A DNA stretch of 64,000 nucleotides from Phaeovulum sp. (GTDB lineage: Bacteria > Pseudomonadota > Alphaproteobacteria > Rhodobacterales > Rhodobacteraceae): assembly GCF_030684035.1 (NCBI RefSeq), contig NZ_JAUXPI010000037.1, forward strand, positions 20,274-84,273, in the 5' to 3' direction. The stretch's first letter is position 1. Every line of letters starts with the position of its first letter. Under the pieces are notes generated by a model. The model saw nothing but the letters and a program-made list of their open reading frames with translations, had not been told where the DNA came from and made no database searches. Shown in pieces: positions 44,507-53,928 of the stretch. The position numbers and the translations under genes are program-made.

Positions 44507-47038
44507 ATGAAGAAAACGCACAGCCCGGTGGAAATGGCGCTGCGGCGGCTGCGGCTGCCGCTGGCATTGACTTGGGCGGGGCTTGTGGTCGAACGGGTGC
44601 TGCGCGCCTTCTGGCCGCTCCTGGCGCTGCTCGCCTGCATCTACGCGGCGCTTGCTTTTGGCGCGGCCGGGGTGCTTGGCACCCGCGCCTTGCAGGCGGC
44701 AGCGGGGCTTTCTGCGCTTGCAGGGGTGGTGGCGCTGGGCTTTGGGCTCTGGCGGTTCCGCTTGCCCGCGCGCAACGCGGCGACCCTGCGGCTTGATGCG
44801 TCGTTGCCGGGGCGGCCGATTGCGGCGATTACCGATACGATGGCGCTGGGCGGTGCAGGGGCCGACGCGCTTTGGGAGGCGCATCGGGCGCGGATGGCGG
44901 CGCGCACGGCATCCGCGCGGGCGGTGCCACCGCGCCCGGCACTTGTGCGGCGCGACCGCTTCGGGCTGCGGCTCATGGCGCTCTCGGCGCTGGCCATGGC
45001 GCTCTTGTTCGGCGCGCCACCCCGGCTTTCAGACCTTGCTCCGGTCCTTCCCGGCGGCACTTCCGGCGGTGCGGCGCTCGCGGCGATCGGGCCAAGCTGG
45101 GAGGGCTGGGCAACGCCGCCGCGCTATACCGACCGGCCGGCGCTTTACCTCAACGCGCTTGAAACCGACACGCTGAGCCTGCCCGAAGGCACGCGGCTGT
45201 CGCTGCGGCTTTACGGTGCCGCCGGGGCACTTTCGCTGGCGCAGGACGTGGGCGATCTCGCCCCTGTTGACGCCACAGCGGCAGCCGGAGCCGTGCAGGT
45301 GATCGACTGGGAGGCGGTGCGCAGCGGCACGCTCACCATCACCGGGCCGGGCGGGCGTGCCTTCGCGCTGACCGTGCTCTCAGATACCGCGCCTTTCGTG
45401 GAACCCCTGGCAGCCGCTACCCGGCGCGCCGATGGCAAGCTGTCGCAGCCGTTTCGCGCGCGTGATGATTTTGGCGTGCTGCGCGGGCGTGCGACCATAA
45501 CGCTTGACCTCGCGGCGGCGGATCGACGCTATGGCCTTTTGGCCATACCCGAGCCGCGCGAACCGCTGGTGTTCGATCTGCCGCTGCCGATCACCGGAAG
45601 CCGTGCCGATTTCAGCGAAATCCTGGTTGAAGATGCGGCGCGCCACCCGTTCGCCAACCTGCCGGTGCGGCTGACGCTTTCGGTGGAAGACGGGCGCGGG
45701 CAGCAGGGCACGGCAGCACCGCTGGCGATGGAACTGCCGGGCCGGAGGTTCTTCGACCCGCTGGCGGCGGCGCTGATCGAGATGCGCCGTGATCTTTTGT
45801 GGTCGCGCGAAAATGCGCCGCGGGTGGCGCAGGTGCTGAAGGCGGTCAGCTATTTGCCCGAGGATGCCAACCTGAACGCCCGCACCTACCTGCCGCTGCG
45901 CACCCTGATCGGCCAGCTTGACGGTGCGCTGGCGCAGGGTCCACTCGCGCCGGAACTGCGTGACGAACTTGCCGAGGCGCTTTGGCTGATGGCCGAGCGG
46001 ATCGAGGACGGCGGGCTTGCCGATGCGCTGGCCGAAATGCAGCGCGCCCAGCAGCGGCTTTCCGAAGCGATGCGCAACGGCGCTTCGCCCGACGAGATCG
46101 CGCGGCTGATGGCGGAGTTGAAGCAGGCCACCGACAACTACATTCGCATGTTGGCCGAGCGCGGCGCGCAGACGCCGCAAGACGAGTTTGCGCGAAACAA
46201 TCAGGGCCAGCAGATCACCGGTGACCAGATTCAGCAGCTTATGGACGAGATCCAGCGGCTGATGGAAGCCGGACGGATGGCCGAGGCGCAGGAGCTGCTC
46301 AACCAGCTCGCGCAGCTTATGGAGAACCTGCAAGTGACCCAGGGCGGCGAGGGCGGCGGCCTCAGCCCCGGCCAGCAATCGCTGCGCGGGTTGGGCGAAA
46401 CGCTGCGTGACCAGCAAGGGCTTTCCGACGAGCTTTTCGGCCAGATGCAGCAGCCAGGCGAGGGGCAGGAGGGCGGTGGCCAGCCGGGGCAACAACCCGG
46501 ACAACCGGGCTCGGGCAGCGGCGTGGGTGGCGGGCCGGGCTCCGACGGCCTGTCTCAGCGACAGCGCGATCTGCGCCAGCGGCTTGGCCTGCAACAGGAC
46601 ATGTTGCCCGGCGAGGGCACGCCCGAGGGCGAATCGGTGCAGCGGCTGCTTGATGACGCGGGGCGCGCCATGGACGAGGCCGAACGCGCGCTGCGCGAGG
46701 GCGACAACCGCTTGGCGCTCGACCGCCAGGCCGAAGCGATCGAGGCTTTGCGCGAGGGCATGCGCGGACTTGGCGAGATGCTCGCCGACGAGGGGCAAAA
46801 CGAACCGGGCAGATCCGGCAGGCAGCCCGGCGACGTGGCGCGCTTGCTGCCGCGCGACCCGCTTGGGCGGCAGGCAGGCGAGGGCGGACAGGTGGGCACC
46901 GACGAAACCCTGTTGCGCGGCGAAGACGTGTACCGCCGCGCCCGCGACCTGCTTGACGAAATTCGCAGGCGCAGCGGCGAACGGCTGCGCCCGGCACCCG
47001 AGCTCGATTACCTTCGGCGTCTGCTGGAGATGTTCTGA
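44507..47038 (+). CDS. TIGR02302-family (DUF4175) membrane protein
   Basis: The 843-residue protein has three hydrophobic segments in the first 170 residues (about 19-53, 62-85 and 153-170), a beta-rich middle (about 190-410), then a long helical part. That part has a striking Gln/Gly/Glu-rich stretch (about 560-690; QQITGDQIQQLMDEIQRLME, then glycine-rich GQQPGQPGSGSG). This is the architecture of TIGR02302, an alphaproteobacterial family of unknown function often next to lysA. The cytoplasmic or periplasmic placement of the coil is not clear from sequence. Confidence 0.85.
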   Translation: MKKTHSPVEMALRRLRLPLALTWAGLVVERVLRAFWPLLALLACIYAALAFGAAGVLGTRALQAAAGLSALAGVVALGFGLWRFRLPARNAATLRLDASLPGRPIAAITDTMALGGAGADALWEAHRARMAARTASARAVPPRPALVRRDRFGLRLMALSALAMALLFGAPPRLSDLAPVLPGGTSGGAALAAIGPSWEGWATPPRYTDRPALYLNALETDTLSLPEGTRLSLRLYGAAGALSLAQDVGDLAPVDATAAAGAVQVIDWEAVRSGTLTITGPGGRAFALTVLSDTAPFVEPLAAATRRADGKLSQPFRARDDFGVLRGRATITLDLAAADRRYGLLAIPEPREPLVFDLPLPITGSRADFSEILVEDAARHPFANLPVRLTLSVEDGRGQQGTAAPLAMELPGRRFFDPLAAALIEMRRDLLWSRENAPRVAQVLKAVSYLPEDANLNARTYLPLRTLIGQLDGALAQGPLAPELRDELAEALWLMAERIEDGGLADALAEMQRAQQRLSEAMRNGASPDEIARLMAELKQATDNYIRMLAERGAQTPQDEFARNNQGQQITGDQIQQLMDEIQRLMEAGRMAEAQELLNQLAQLMENLQVTQGGEGGGLSPGQQSLRGLGETLRDQQGLSDELFGQMQQPGEGQEGGGQPGQQPGQPGSGSGVGGGPGSDGLSQRQRDLRQRLGLQQDMLPGEGTPEGESVQRLLDDAGRAMDEAERALREGDNRLALDRQAEAIEALREGMRGLGEMLADEGQNEPGRSGRQPGDVARLLPRDPLGRQAGEGGQVGTDETLLRGEDVYRRARDLLDEIRRRSGERLRPAPELDYLRRLLEMF

Positions 47039-47049
47039 ACCCCGCCCGG

Positions 47050-47955
47050 TCAGCTATCGGCTTGCAGCCTTGCGATCAACGCCGCCATGCTCGTATCAAG
47101 CCAGATCCGGCTGGCATCGACTGCCGCGACATAGCGCGAAAGCACCGGCTCAAGCGGCGGTGCCCAGACGGCGATGCGCGGCGCGTAGGCATAGACCCCA
47201 ATTGCGCCAGCAACCAGCAAAACGACCGCAACAAAGCCGAGCCGAAACCCGGCGCGTCGCCGGGCGCGGGTTTCGGGCGCATCGAGGGATGCGCCTGGGC
47301 CGCCGCGCTCCGAACTGGCGCGCAGCGTGGAATTGATCACCTCGATATCCGGAAGCCGGTCGCGCCGCGCACCCTCGGCATCCTGGCTCTCGCCGGGATC
47401 GGGGCGCAGCCGGGCGCTGCGCTCGGCTGCTGCGGTTGTTTCGGGCGGCGATGCCACCGCAGCGGCGCGGGCCGCCAATGCTGCGGGCAGCGGCGCAAGC
47501 CCGAGGTCGGGCTGGGTTTCGAGGCTGCGGCCTTCGGCGCGGCGGGCCCGTGCCTCGCGCTCTGCCTCTTCGCGCAGAATTGCCAACAGGCTTTCGTCGA
47601 GCGTCCGCCGCGTCGCCTCGGTCTCGGCTGCGCCGGTGTCATCGTCCGTGCCATCGTCGCCGCTCAGGTCAGTGGTGGCATCCGTACCGGCATAACCTTC
47701 AGGGGCTGCGTCGGGCGGGGCAGCACCCGCCGCTGCATCGGGCGGCGGTTCCGCAATGGCCGCAATCGCGCCCCATTCCTCGTGACTGGGCAGGCCATCC
47801 GGGTCGGCGCTCGCAGCGGTTTCGGCCATCGCCTCGGGGCTTTGCTGAAACCAGGTATGGCCGCAGGCCGAACATTGCACATCGCGCCCGGCCGGGGGAA
47901 TGACGTTGTCATCCACCTCGTATTGCGCGCCGCAGTTCGGGCATATCAGCCGCAT
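47050..47955 (-). CDS. MJ0042-type zinc-ribbon membrane protein
   Basis: The 301-residue protein begins with a zinc ribbon MRLICPNCGAQY (C5, C8) and CSACGHTW (C28, C31). An acidic, Ala/Asp-rich low-complexity middle follows (about 40-225), then a single membrane helix at about 236-256 and a short C-terminal periplasmic part. Such proteins are common in Rhodobacterales divergent from ftsE. Function unknown; the ribbon would face the cytoplasm. The ATG at 47955 is the one that starts the ribbon. Confidence 0.82.
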   Translation of the reverse strand: MRLICPNCGAQYEVDDNVIPPAGRDVQCSACGHTWFQQSPEAMAETAASADPDGLPSHEEWGAIAAIAEPPPDAAAGAAPPDAAPEGYAGTDATTDLSGDDGTDDDTGAAETEATRRTLDESLLAILREEAEREARARRAEGRSLETQPDLGLAPLPAALAARAAAVASPPETTAAAERSARLRPDPGESQDAEGARRDRLPDIEVINSTLRASSERGGPGASLDAPETRARRRAGFRLGFVAVVLLVAGAIGVYAYAPRIAVWAPPLEPVLSRYVAAVDASRIWLDTSMAALIARLQADS

Positions 47956-48100
47956 CGCACCCCACGCCCACCACGAGCTACCGCCATTCTGGCATTCGCT
48001 CTGCACATGTTGTAGCAAGCAGTGGACTGATATCCAAGTCTTTGTGGCACCGCGCCCAGCGCGCACCGCAAATGACTGGCAAGGAAATGGCGAGGCGCGC

Positions 48101-48772
48101 GTGATCGAGTTGCAATCGGTGGCGATGAATTACGGCGGCGGCGAGCTGTTTGCCGATGTCACGCTGAAACTGGCACCGGGATCGTTTCATTTTCTCACCG
48201 GGCCTTCGGGCTCGGGCAAGACCACGCTCCTGAAACTCTGCTACGGCGAGCTGGTGCCTTCGGCGGGGCAGGTGCATCTGTTCGGGCAGGAACTGCGCCA
48301 GATGCGCCGCGACGATACCGCGCGGATGCGCCGCCGGGTCGGCGTGGTGCATCAGGATTGCAGCTTTCTCGACCATCTGCCGCTGGCTGAAAACGTGGCG
48401 CTGCCGCTGACCGTGGCGGGGCGCGCAGCCGATGCGGCGGAGCTTGCGGAACTGCTCGCCTGGGTCGGACTTGCGCCACAGGCGCAAGCGCTGCCGCCGC
48501 AATTGTCGGGCGGCGAGCGGCAGCGCGCGGCGCTGGCGCGTGCCATCATCATGTCACCTGACGTGATTCTGGCGGATGAGCCTACCGGCAACGTCGATTG
48601 GGAAATGTCGCTGCGGCTGCTGACGCTGATGGTGGAGCTGAACCGGATGGGCAAGGCGGTGCTGATCGCCACGCATGATCTGAACCTGATCCGCGCCGCC
48701 AAGTCGCAGGTTGCGGCGCGGGTGCTGCGGTTCAAGGGCCGGCGGCTGCAACTTGCGGGGGCCGACCTGTGA
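48101..48772 (+). CDS. ftsE: Cell division ATP-binding protein FtsE
   Basis: The 223-residue ABC ATPase works with FtsX to activate septal peptidoglycan hydrolases. Walker A GPSGSGKT is at residues 34-41, signature LSGGERQRAALARA, Walker B VILADEPTGNVDWE and switch histidine in IATHDLNLI. The start is GTG at 48101, giving VIELQSVAMNYGGG, the family N-terminus, with GAGG six bases upstream; the reading frame is open further upstream but overlaps the zinc-ribbon gene on the other strand. Confidence 0.94.
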   Translation: MIELQSVAMNYGGGELFADVTLKLAPGSFHFLTGPSGSGKTTLLKLCYGELVPSAGQVHLFGQELRQMRRDDTARMRRRVGVVHQDCSFLDHLPLAENVALPLTVAGRAADAAELAELLAWVGLAPQAQALPPQLSGGERQRAALARAIIMSPDVILADEPTGNVDWEMSLRLLTLMVELNRMGKAVLIATHDLNLIRAAKSQVAARVLRFKGRRLQLAGADL

Positions 48773-49665
48773 GCGCGCGGCAGGTGACAAGACGCCAGCC
48801 AGCGCTTGCAGCCGGGCGGGTGGTGCCGCCCTCTGGCTTTACCGCGCGGCTGACGCTTGTTTCCGCCGCCGCAATGGCCTTTCTGGCGGTATTCGCGCTG
48901 GCGTTGTCGATGGCGACAGGGCGGCTTGCGAGCCGCTGGAACGATGAACTTGCGCGCAGCGCGACGGTGCGGATTTCGGCTCCCGCCGGGCAAATGGCCG
49001 CGCAGACGGCGGCGGTGCTGGAGGTGTTGAACGCGACCCCTGGCGTTGCCTCGGCGCGGGCGCTGAGCGCAGAGGAAATGCAGGCGCTGCTTGGCCCCTG
49101 GTTCGGCCCCGATCTGCCGCTGGCAAGCCTGCCGTTGCCGCAGCTTGTCGAAATCGTCGAATCCGCCGCCGGGATCGATGCCGAGGGGCTGCGGCTGCAC
49201 CTTGCCGCCGAAGCCCCCGGCGCGGTGCTTGATGATCACGCGCGCTGGCGCCGCCCGCTGGTCGAGGCCGCGGCGCGGCTCCGGTTTCTCGGCATGGTGT
49301 CGCTGGCGCTGATCGCAGTGACCACGGCGGCGATGATCGTGCTGGCGGCGCAGGCGGCGCTGGCGGCGAACGGGCAGGTGATCCGGGTGCTGCGGCTGGT
49401 GGGCGCGCGTGACCAGTTCATCGCCCGCGCCTTTGTGCGCCGCTTCACCTTGCGCGCCTTGGTGGGGTCGGCGCTCGGCACCGCGGCGGGGCTTGGTGCA
49501 ATTGCGGCGCTGCCTGCGGCAGATTCCGCCGGGGGGTTTCTGACCGGGCTCGGCTTTTCGGGCGCGCAGTGGCTTGCGCCTTTCGCAATCCCGCCGCTGG
49601 CGGCGCTGGTGGCATGGGCGGCAACCCGGGCCGCGGCTTTGACAATGCTGAGGGGGATCCGATGA
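48769..49665 (+). CDS. ftsX: Cell division protein FtsX
   Basis: The 298-residue membrane partner of FtsE has four predicted helices (about residues 22-45, 172-197, 220-245 and 265-290), with the extracytoplasmic domain between the first two. The pattern RLRFLGMVSLALIAVTTAAMIVL-like and LRLVGARDQFIARAFVRRF matches the FtsX core. It starts at GTG overlapping the ftsE stop (GTGA), and its own stop overlaps plsC. Confidence 0.92.
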   Translation: MSARQVTRRQPALAAGRVVPPSGFTARLTLVSAAAMAFLAVFALALSMATGRLASRWNDELARSATVRISAPAGQMAAQTAAVLEVLNATPGVASARALSAEEMQALLGPWFGPDLPLASLPLPQLVEIVESAAGIDAEGLRLHLAAEAPGAVLDDHARWRRPLVEAAARLRFLGMVSLALIAVTTAAMIVLAAQAALAANGQVIRVLRLVGARDQFIARAFVRRFTLRALVGSALGTAAGLGAIAALPAADSAGGFLTGLGFSGAQWLAPFAIPPLAALVAWAATRAAALTMLRGIR

Positions 49666-50402
49666 TGCGGGCGCTGCAATACTTCCGCTCGGTGTTTTTC
49701 GTCTGCCAGATGTATCTGGCAATGGCGCTGGTGGCGACGCTGGGCCTGCCCTACGCGCTTTGGGGAGGGCGACGGGCGACCTATCGGGTGATCCACTTCT
49801 ATTGCCGCTGGGTAATGGTCTCTGCCCGCATTCTGGTGGGGATACGCTGCGAAGTGCGCGGCACGCCCCCCGCGGGCGAGGTGCTGATAGCCGCCAAACA
49901 CCAATCCTTTCTCGACATCCTGATGATCGTGAGCGCGCTGCCAAGCTTCAAGTTCATCATGAAGAAAGAGCTGCGCTTCGTGCCCTTCGTCGGCTGGTAT
50001 GCCAAGCTCATCGGCTGCGTGCCGGTTGAGCGCGGCAAGCGCGGCCACGCGATCAAGGCGATGGTCGCGGGGGTGAAGGCCGGGCGCGAAGAGGGCGCGC
50101 CGCTGATCATCTTCTCGCAGGGTACCCGGGTCGCGGCGGGGGCGAACAAGCCCTACAAGATCGGCACCGGGGTGCTCTATCAGGAATTGGGGCAGGGTTG
50201 CGCGCCGGTTGCGGTGAATGTCGGCGTGTTCTGGCCGCGCCGCTCGATGTTGCGCCTGCCGGGGCTGGCGGTGGTGGAGTTCCTGCCGCTGATCCCGCCG
50301 GGGCTGGAAACCAGCACCTTCATGACGCGGCTCGAGGCAGAGGTTGAAGGCGCGTCGAACCGGCTGATGGCCGAGGCGGGCTTTGCGGTGCCCAAGACCT
50401 GA
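49662..50402 (+). CDS. plsC: 1-acyl-sn-glycerol-3-phosphate acyltransferase
   Basis: The 246-residue inner-membrane enzyme makes phosphatidic acid. The HX4D motif is HQSFLD (H80, D85), and FSQGTRV stands where many family members have FPEGTR; a glutamine at this position is common in alphaproteobacterial enzymes. An N-terminal hydrophobic segment is near residues 10-35. Start ATG 49662 overlaps the ftsX stop (ATGA), joining phospholipid synthesis to ftsEX. Confidence 0.92.
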   Translation: MMRALQYFRSVFFVCQMYLAMALVATLGLPYALWGGRRATYRVIHFYCRWVMVSARILVGIRCEVRGTPPAGEVLIAAKHQSFLDILMIVSALPSFKFIMKKELRFVPFVGWYAKLIGCVPVERGKRGHAIKAMVAGVKAGREEGAPLIIFSQGTRVAAGANKPYKIGTGVLYQELGQGCAPVAVNVGVFWPRRSMLRLPGLAVVEFLPLIPPGLETSTFMTRLEAEVEGASNRLMAEAGFAVPKT

Positions 50403-50405
50403 CCT

Positions 50406-50720
50406 TCAGGCCATCTTCAGCGCCGCGATGCCTATGACGATCAGCAAGATACCGGTTACCCGCATTGCCGTGACCGGCTCGCTGAACAGATACACCGCCG
50501 CGATCGCGGTGCCGAGCGCGCCAATGCCGGTCCAGACGGCGTAGGCGGTACCCACCGGCAGCGACTTCATCGCATTTGCCAGCAGCACGAACGAAAGGAA
50601 CGCGATCACAATGGTTCCGATGCTGGGCCAGAGGCGGGAAAAGTTGTCGGAATATTTCAGCCCGAGCGCCCAAACCACCTCGCAAACGCCGGCGAGCGTC
50701 AGCACCAGCCAAGGGTTCAC
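50406..50720 (-). CDS. gdx: SMR-family guanidinium exporter (Gdx/SugE)
   Basis: The 104-residue protein has four helices and the SMR glutamate in the first ([16 protein letters not shown]). The run [20 protein letters not shown] and the lysine of LKYS place it with the SugE/Gdx branch, which exports guanidinium, rather than EmrE-type drug pumps. It starts with GTG at 50720 overlapping the accA stop (GTGA), so it is translated with accA. No guanidine riboswitch fits into this junction. Confidence 0.88.
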   Translation of the reverse strand: MNPWLVLTLAGVCEVVWALGLKYSDNFSRLWPSIGTIVIAFLSFVLLANAMKSLPVGTAYAVWTGIGALGTAIAAVYLFSEPVTAMRVTGILLIVIGIAALKMA

Positions 50721-51673
50721 GCCGCAAGCCCCTTGGCACCCATTGCGAGGTATTTGCGCCGCCGTTCCGGGACCAGATCGGGGCCTTTCTCGCGCAATTC
50801 ATCCAGCAACAGCGCGATTTCGCTGCCCACTGCGGCCATTGCCGCGTTCGCGTTGCGCTGCGCGCCGCCAAGCGGTTCCGCGATGATACGGTCGATCACC
50901 CCGAGCTTCAGCAGATCTTGCGCGGTCAGCCGCAGCGCCTCGGCGGCTTCGCGCATCTTCTCGGCGTCTTTCCACAGGATCGAGGCGCAGCCCTCGGGCG
51001 AGATCACCGAATAGATCGAATGTTCGAGCATCGCCACCCGGTCGCCGGTCGCGAAGGCGACCGCGCCGCCAGATCCGCCCTCGCCGATCACCACCGAGAT
51101 CAGCGGCACCTTGATTTCAAGGCACTTCTGCGTGCTGCGGGCGATGGCTTCGGCCTGCCCGCGTTCTTCGGCACCTTTGCCGGGGTAGGCACCGGGCGTA
51201 TCGATGAGGGTGATGACCGGCAGGCCAAAACGATCCGCCAGATCCATCAGCCGGATCGCCTTCCTGTATCCCTCCGGGCGCGCCATGCCGAAATTGTGCT
51301 CGATGCGGCTTTTGGTGTCGTGCCCCTTTTCGTGCCCGATCACCACCACCGGCGTGTCGTTGAACCGCGCGAGGCCGCCCATCACCGCCGGGTCATCGGC
51401 AAAGTTGCGGTCACCTGCCAGCGGTGTGTATTCGGTGAAAAGCGCCTCGATATAGTCCTTGCAATGCGGCCGGTCGGGGTGCCGCGCCACCTGGCATTTG
51501 CGCCAGGGATCGAGCGATTTGTAAAGCTCGCGCAGCAGATCGGCGGCCTTCTTGTCAAGCGCCACCGCCTCTTTCTCGACATCCATCGCCTCGTTCTTGC
51601 GAGCCAGTGCGCGAAGTTCTTCGGCCTTGCCTTCGATTTCGGCCAAAGGCTTTTCGAACTCGAGATAGGTCAT
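50717..51673 (-). CDS. accA: Acetyl-CoA carboxylase carboxyltransferase subunit alpha
   Basis: The 318-residue subunit forms the carboxyltransferase with AccD in the first step of fatty acid synthesis. Typical parts are the N-terminal [20 protein letters not shown], then [37 protein letters not shown] and [12 protein letters not shown]. Length is normal. The ATG at 51673 is fixed by the family N-terminus MTYLEFEKP. gdx is coupled downstream. Confidence 0.96.
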   Translation of the reverse strand: MTYLEFEKPLAEIEGKAEELRALARKNEAMDVEKEAVALDKKAADLLRELYKSLDPWRKCQVARHPDRPHCKDYIEALFTEYTPLAGDRNFADDPAVMGGLARFNDTPVVVIGHEKGHDTKSRIEHNFGMARPEGYRKAIRLMDLADRFGLPVITLIDTPGAYPGKGAEERGQAEAIARSTQKCLEIKVPLISVVIGEGGSGGAVAFATGDRVAMLEHSIYSVISPEGCASILWKDAEKMREAAEALRLTAQDLLKLGVIDRIIAEPLGGAQRNANAAMAAVGSEIALLLDELREKGPDLVPERRRKYLAMGAKGLAA

Positions 51674-51755
51674 GGTGCACCCCGCTTGCGAACCCCGACT
51701 ATATGAAACGCCGGGGCGGCAAATGCAACGGGTCGGCGCGGCCCCAAATGCCATC

Positions 51756-51779
51756 GCCCCGACCCTTGCGGGCCGGGGC
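51756..51779 (-). terminator. Hairpin downstream of mcl1
   Basis: GCCCCGACCC and GGGCCGGGGC pair over ten positions with one mismatch around a TTGC loop, 50 bases beyond the mcl1 stop in its direction of transcription. No T-run is present. It may end the mcl1 transcript before accA. Confidence 0.45.
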
Positions 51780-51829
51780 GCGGTTTCCCTCGTGCTGGCG
51801 CCGCCTCCCCGCAGCGCCGCTCCGGGATC

Positions 51830-52786
51830 TCAGTTCGCGGTCAGGTCGGCTTGGCGCACGATGCCTTCGGCCTGCTTGATCGAGGCGATATCGACCAGAC
51901 GGCCCTTGTAAACGGTGGCACCTTCGCCGCGCGCCTTGGCAGCCTCCATTGCGGCGAGAATTTCGCGTGCCTCGGCCACGGCGGCGGCAGAGGGGGTGAA
52001 AACTTCGTTGGCCAGCGCCACCTGTTTCGGGTGAATCGCCCATTTGCCAACCATGCCCAGCGTCGCCGAGCGGCGGGCCTGCGCGCGAAAACCCTCGTCA
52101 TCCGAAAAATCGCCAAACGGCCCATCGACCGGCAGCACCCCATGCGTACGGCAGGCGGCGACAATAGCTGCCTGCGCCCAGTGCCAGGGATCGGGCCAGA
52201 ATTTGGAACCCTCGCGCAGCATGTAGTAATTTTCCTGAATGCCGCCGATGCCGGTCGTTGCCATGCCCATCGAGGCGGCAAAATCGGCGGCCCCAAGGCT
52301 CATCGCCTGCAACCGGGGCGACGAGGCGGCGATTTCCTCGACATGGGCAATGCCCGCCGCCGATTCGACGATGACCTCAAGGCTGATCCGCTTCTTGCGG
52401 CCCTTGGCGGCCTCGATCGCGGCGACCAGCGCATCGACCGCGTACACATCCGCCGCACAGCCGACCTTGGGGATCATGATCTGGTCGATCCGCTCGCTTC
52501 CCTGCTCCAACAGGTCCACCACGTCACGATACCAGAAGGGCGTATCCAGCCCGTTGATCCGCACCGACAGGTGCTTGGAGCCCCAGTTCACCTCGTGACT
52601 GGCGGCAATGATATTGGCGCGGGCAGTCGGCTTGTCGTCCGGTGCCACCGAATCCTCGAGATCAAGGTTGATCACGTCTGCCGCGCTTGCCGCCATCTTC
52701 TCGAAAAGCGCCGCGCGCGAGCCGGGGCCGAAGAGCTGGCAACGGTTTGGGCGGGCTGGCGCGGGCGGCTGGATGCGGAAGCTCAT
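51830..52786 (-). CDS. mcl1: L-malyl-CoA/beta-methylmalyl-CoA lyase
   Basis: The 318-residue member of the CitE-like lyase family has the length of the Rhodobacter Mcl1 enzyme. Seen: FGPGSRAALFEKMAAS, NLDLEDSVAPDDKPTARAN (Mg-binding acid), LSVRINGLDTPFWYRDVV, VIVESAAGIAHVEEIA and KWAIHPKQVALANEVF. Mcl1 splits beta-methylmalyl-CoA to glyoxylate and propionyl-CoA and makes malyl-CoA in the ethylmalonyl-CoA acetate-assimilation route, fitting the nearby PHB and acyl-CoA genes. The ATG at 52786 is the family start. Confidence 0.92.
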   Translation of the reverse strand: MSFRIQPPAPARPNRCQLFGPGSRAALFEKMAASAADVINLDLEDSVAPDDKPTARANIIAASHEVNWGSKHLSVRINGLDTPFWYRDVVDLLEQGSERIDQIMIPKVGCAADVYAVDALVAAIEAAKGRKKRISLEVIVESAAGIAHVEEIAASSPRLQAMSLGAADFAASMGMATTGIGGIQENYYMLREGSKFWPDPWHWAQAAIVAACRTHGVLPVDGPFGDFSDDEGFRAQARRSATLGMVGKWAIHPKQVALANEVFTPSAAAVAEAREILAAMEAAKARGEGATVYKGRLVDIASIKQAEGIVRQADLTAN

Positions 52787-52962
52787 CGGCAGGGTCTCTC
52801 GCAACGAAGTTTCATGGCTGGCACCGCGCGTGATAGATTGTTGCGCGGCCGAGTGCAAGGCGGTTTCGCGCCCGCAGCGCGCGGATTCTGCATCGCGGCA
52901 GGTCTTGACGTCAACCGCCCGCCCGCGCCCTATGCGCCCGCACCGATCCCCGGGGGTAATCC

Positions 52963-53928
52963 ATGAGTCTGATCGCCACACCAGAAACCTTCCGCCTGCG
53001 CGAGGTTTTCACCATCTCTCGCGGCAGCCGAACCGAGGCGAAGGTGTTGACCGTACATCTGTCGCGCGGCGGGTTCACCGGCTGGGGCGAATGCGTGCCC
53101 TACGCGCGCTACGGTGAAAGCCTCGAAAGCGTCACCGCGCAAATCGAAGGACTTCCCGAGGGCGTCACGCGCGAAGCCTTGCAGCGCCTGCTGCCGCCCG
53201 GTGCGGCGCGTAACGCGGTGGATTGCGCGCTTTGGGACCACGCTGCAAAGGCCGCCGGGCGGCGCGTCTGGCAACTTGCGGGGCTGGCGGAACCCGTGCC
53301 GCAAACCACCGCCTATACGCTCTCGCTCGATAGCCCCGAAAACATGCGCGCCGCCGCCGCACGCAACGCCCAGCGCCCGATCCTCAAGATCAAGCTTGGC
53401 ACCCCTGATGACATGGCGCGGATTGAGGCGGTGCGGGCTGGCGCGCCCAAGCCCACCATCATCGTGGACGCCAACGAAGGCTGGAGCGCCGAGGTTTACG
53501 CCGATCTCGCGCCGCACCTTCTGCGCCTTGGCGTGGCGATGGTGGAGCAACCCCTTCCAGCCGGCAAAGACGACATGCTGGCCGAAATAGCCCGGCCGCT
53601 GCCCGTCTGCGCCGATGAAAGCTGCCACGATCGGGCGACACTGGCACCGCTCAAGGGCAAATACGACCTCGTCAACATCAAGCTCGACAAGACCGGCGGG
53701 CTGACCGAAGCGCTGGCGCTGCGCGACGCCGCACGCGCGGCGGGGTTTGGCGTGATGGTGGGCAGCATGGTCGGCACCAGCCTGGCCATGGCCCCCGCCG
53801 TGCTGGTGGCGCAGGGTGCGCTTTACACAGACCTTGACGGCCCGCTGCTTCTGGCCGAAGACCGCGCCAACCCGCTGCATTACGAGGCGGGGCAGGTCTA
53901 CCCGCCCGAAGTGGCGCTCTGGGGATGA
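52963..53928 (+). CDS. Enolase-superfamily epimerase (L-Ala-D/L-Glu epimerase / DgcA type)
   Basis: The 321-residue enzyme has the acid-base lysines of the dipeptide epimerase group (LKIKLG, K142 and K144; IKLDKTGG, K240/K243) and the metal ligands D169 (VDANEGW), E195 (VEQPL) and D218 (ADES). Members are annotated either as L-Ala-D/L-Glu epimerase in murein peptide recycling or, in Rhodobacterales, as the N-acetyl-D-glutamate racemase DgcA of D-glutamate catabolism. Its partner DgcN (DUF1611) is absent here, while a D-amino-acid transaminase gene overlaps its stop, so both readings remain open. Confidence 0.85.
   Translation: MSLIATPETFRLREVFTISRGSRTEAKVLTVHLSRGGFTGWGECVPYARYGESLESVTAQIEGLPEGVTREALQRLLPPGAARNAVDCALWDHAAKAAGRRVWQLAGLAEPVPQTTAYTLSLDSPENMRAAAARNAQRPILKIKLGTPDDMARIEAVRAGAPKPTIIVDANEGWSAEVYADLAPHLLRLGVAMVEQPLPAGKDDMLAEIARPLPVCADESCHDRATLAPLKGKYDLVNIKLDKTGGLTEALALRDAARAAGFGVMVGSMVGTSLAMAPAVLVAQGALYTDLDGPLLLAEDRANPLHYEAGQVYPPEVALWG

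Noticed and set aside
42635..44884. Open frame of 749 codons on the minus strand opposite argH and lysA
   Set aside because: Antisense shadow; the opposite strand carries argH, two lipoproteins and lysA with clear motifs.
50700..50760. Guanidine riboswitch upstream of gdx
   Set aside because: gdx begins inside the accA stop codon, leaving no room for an untranslated leader, and no riboswitch-like structure is seen in the accA end.
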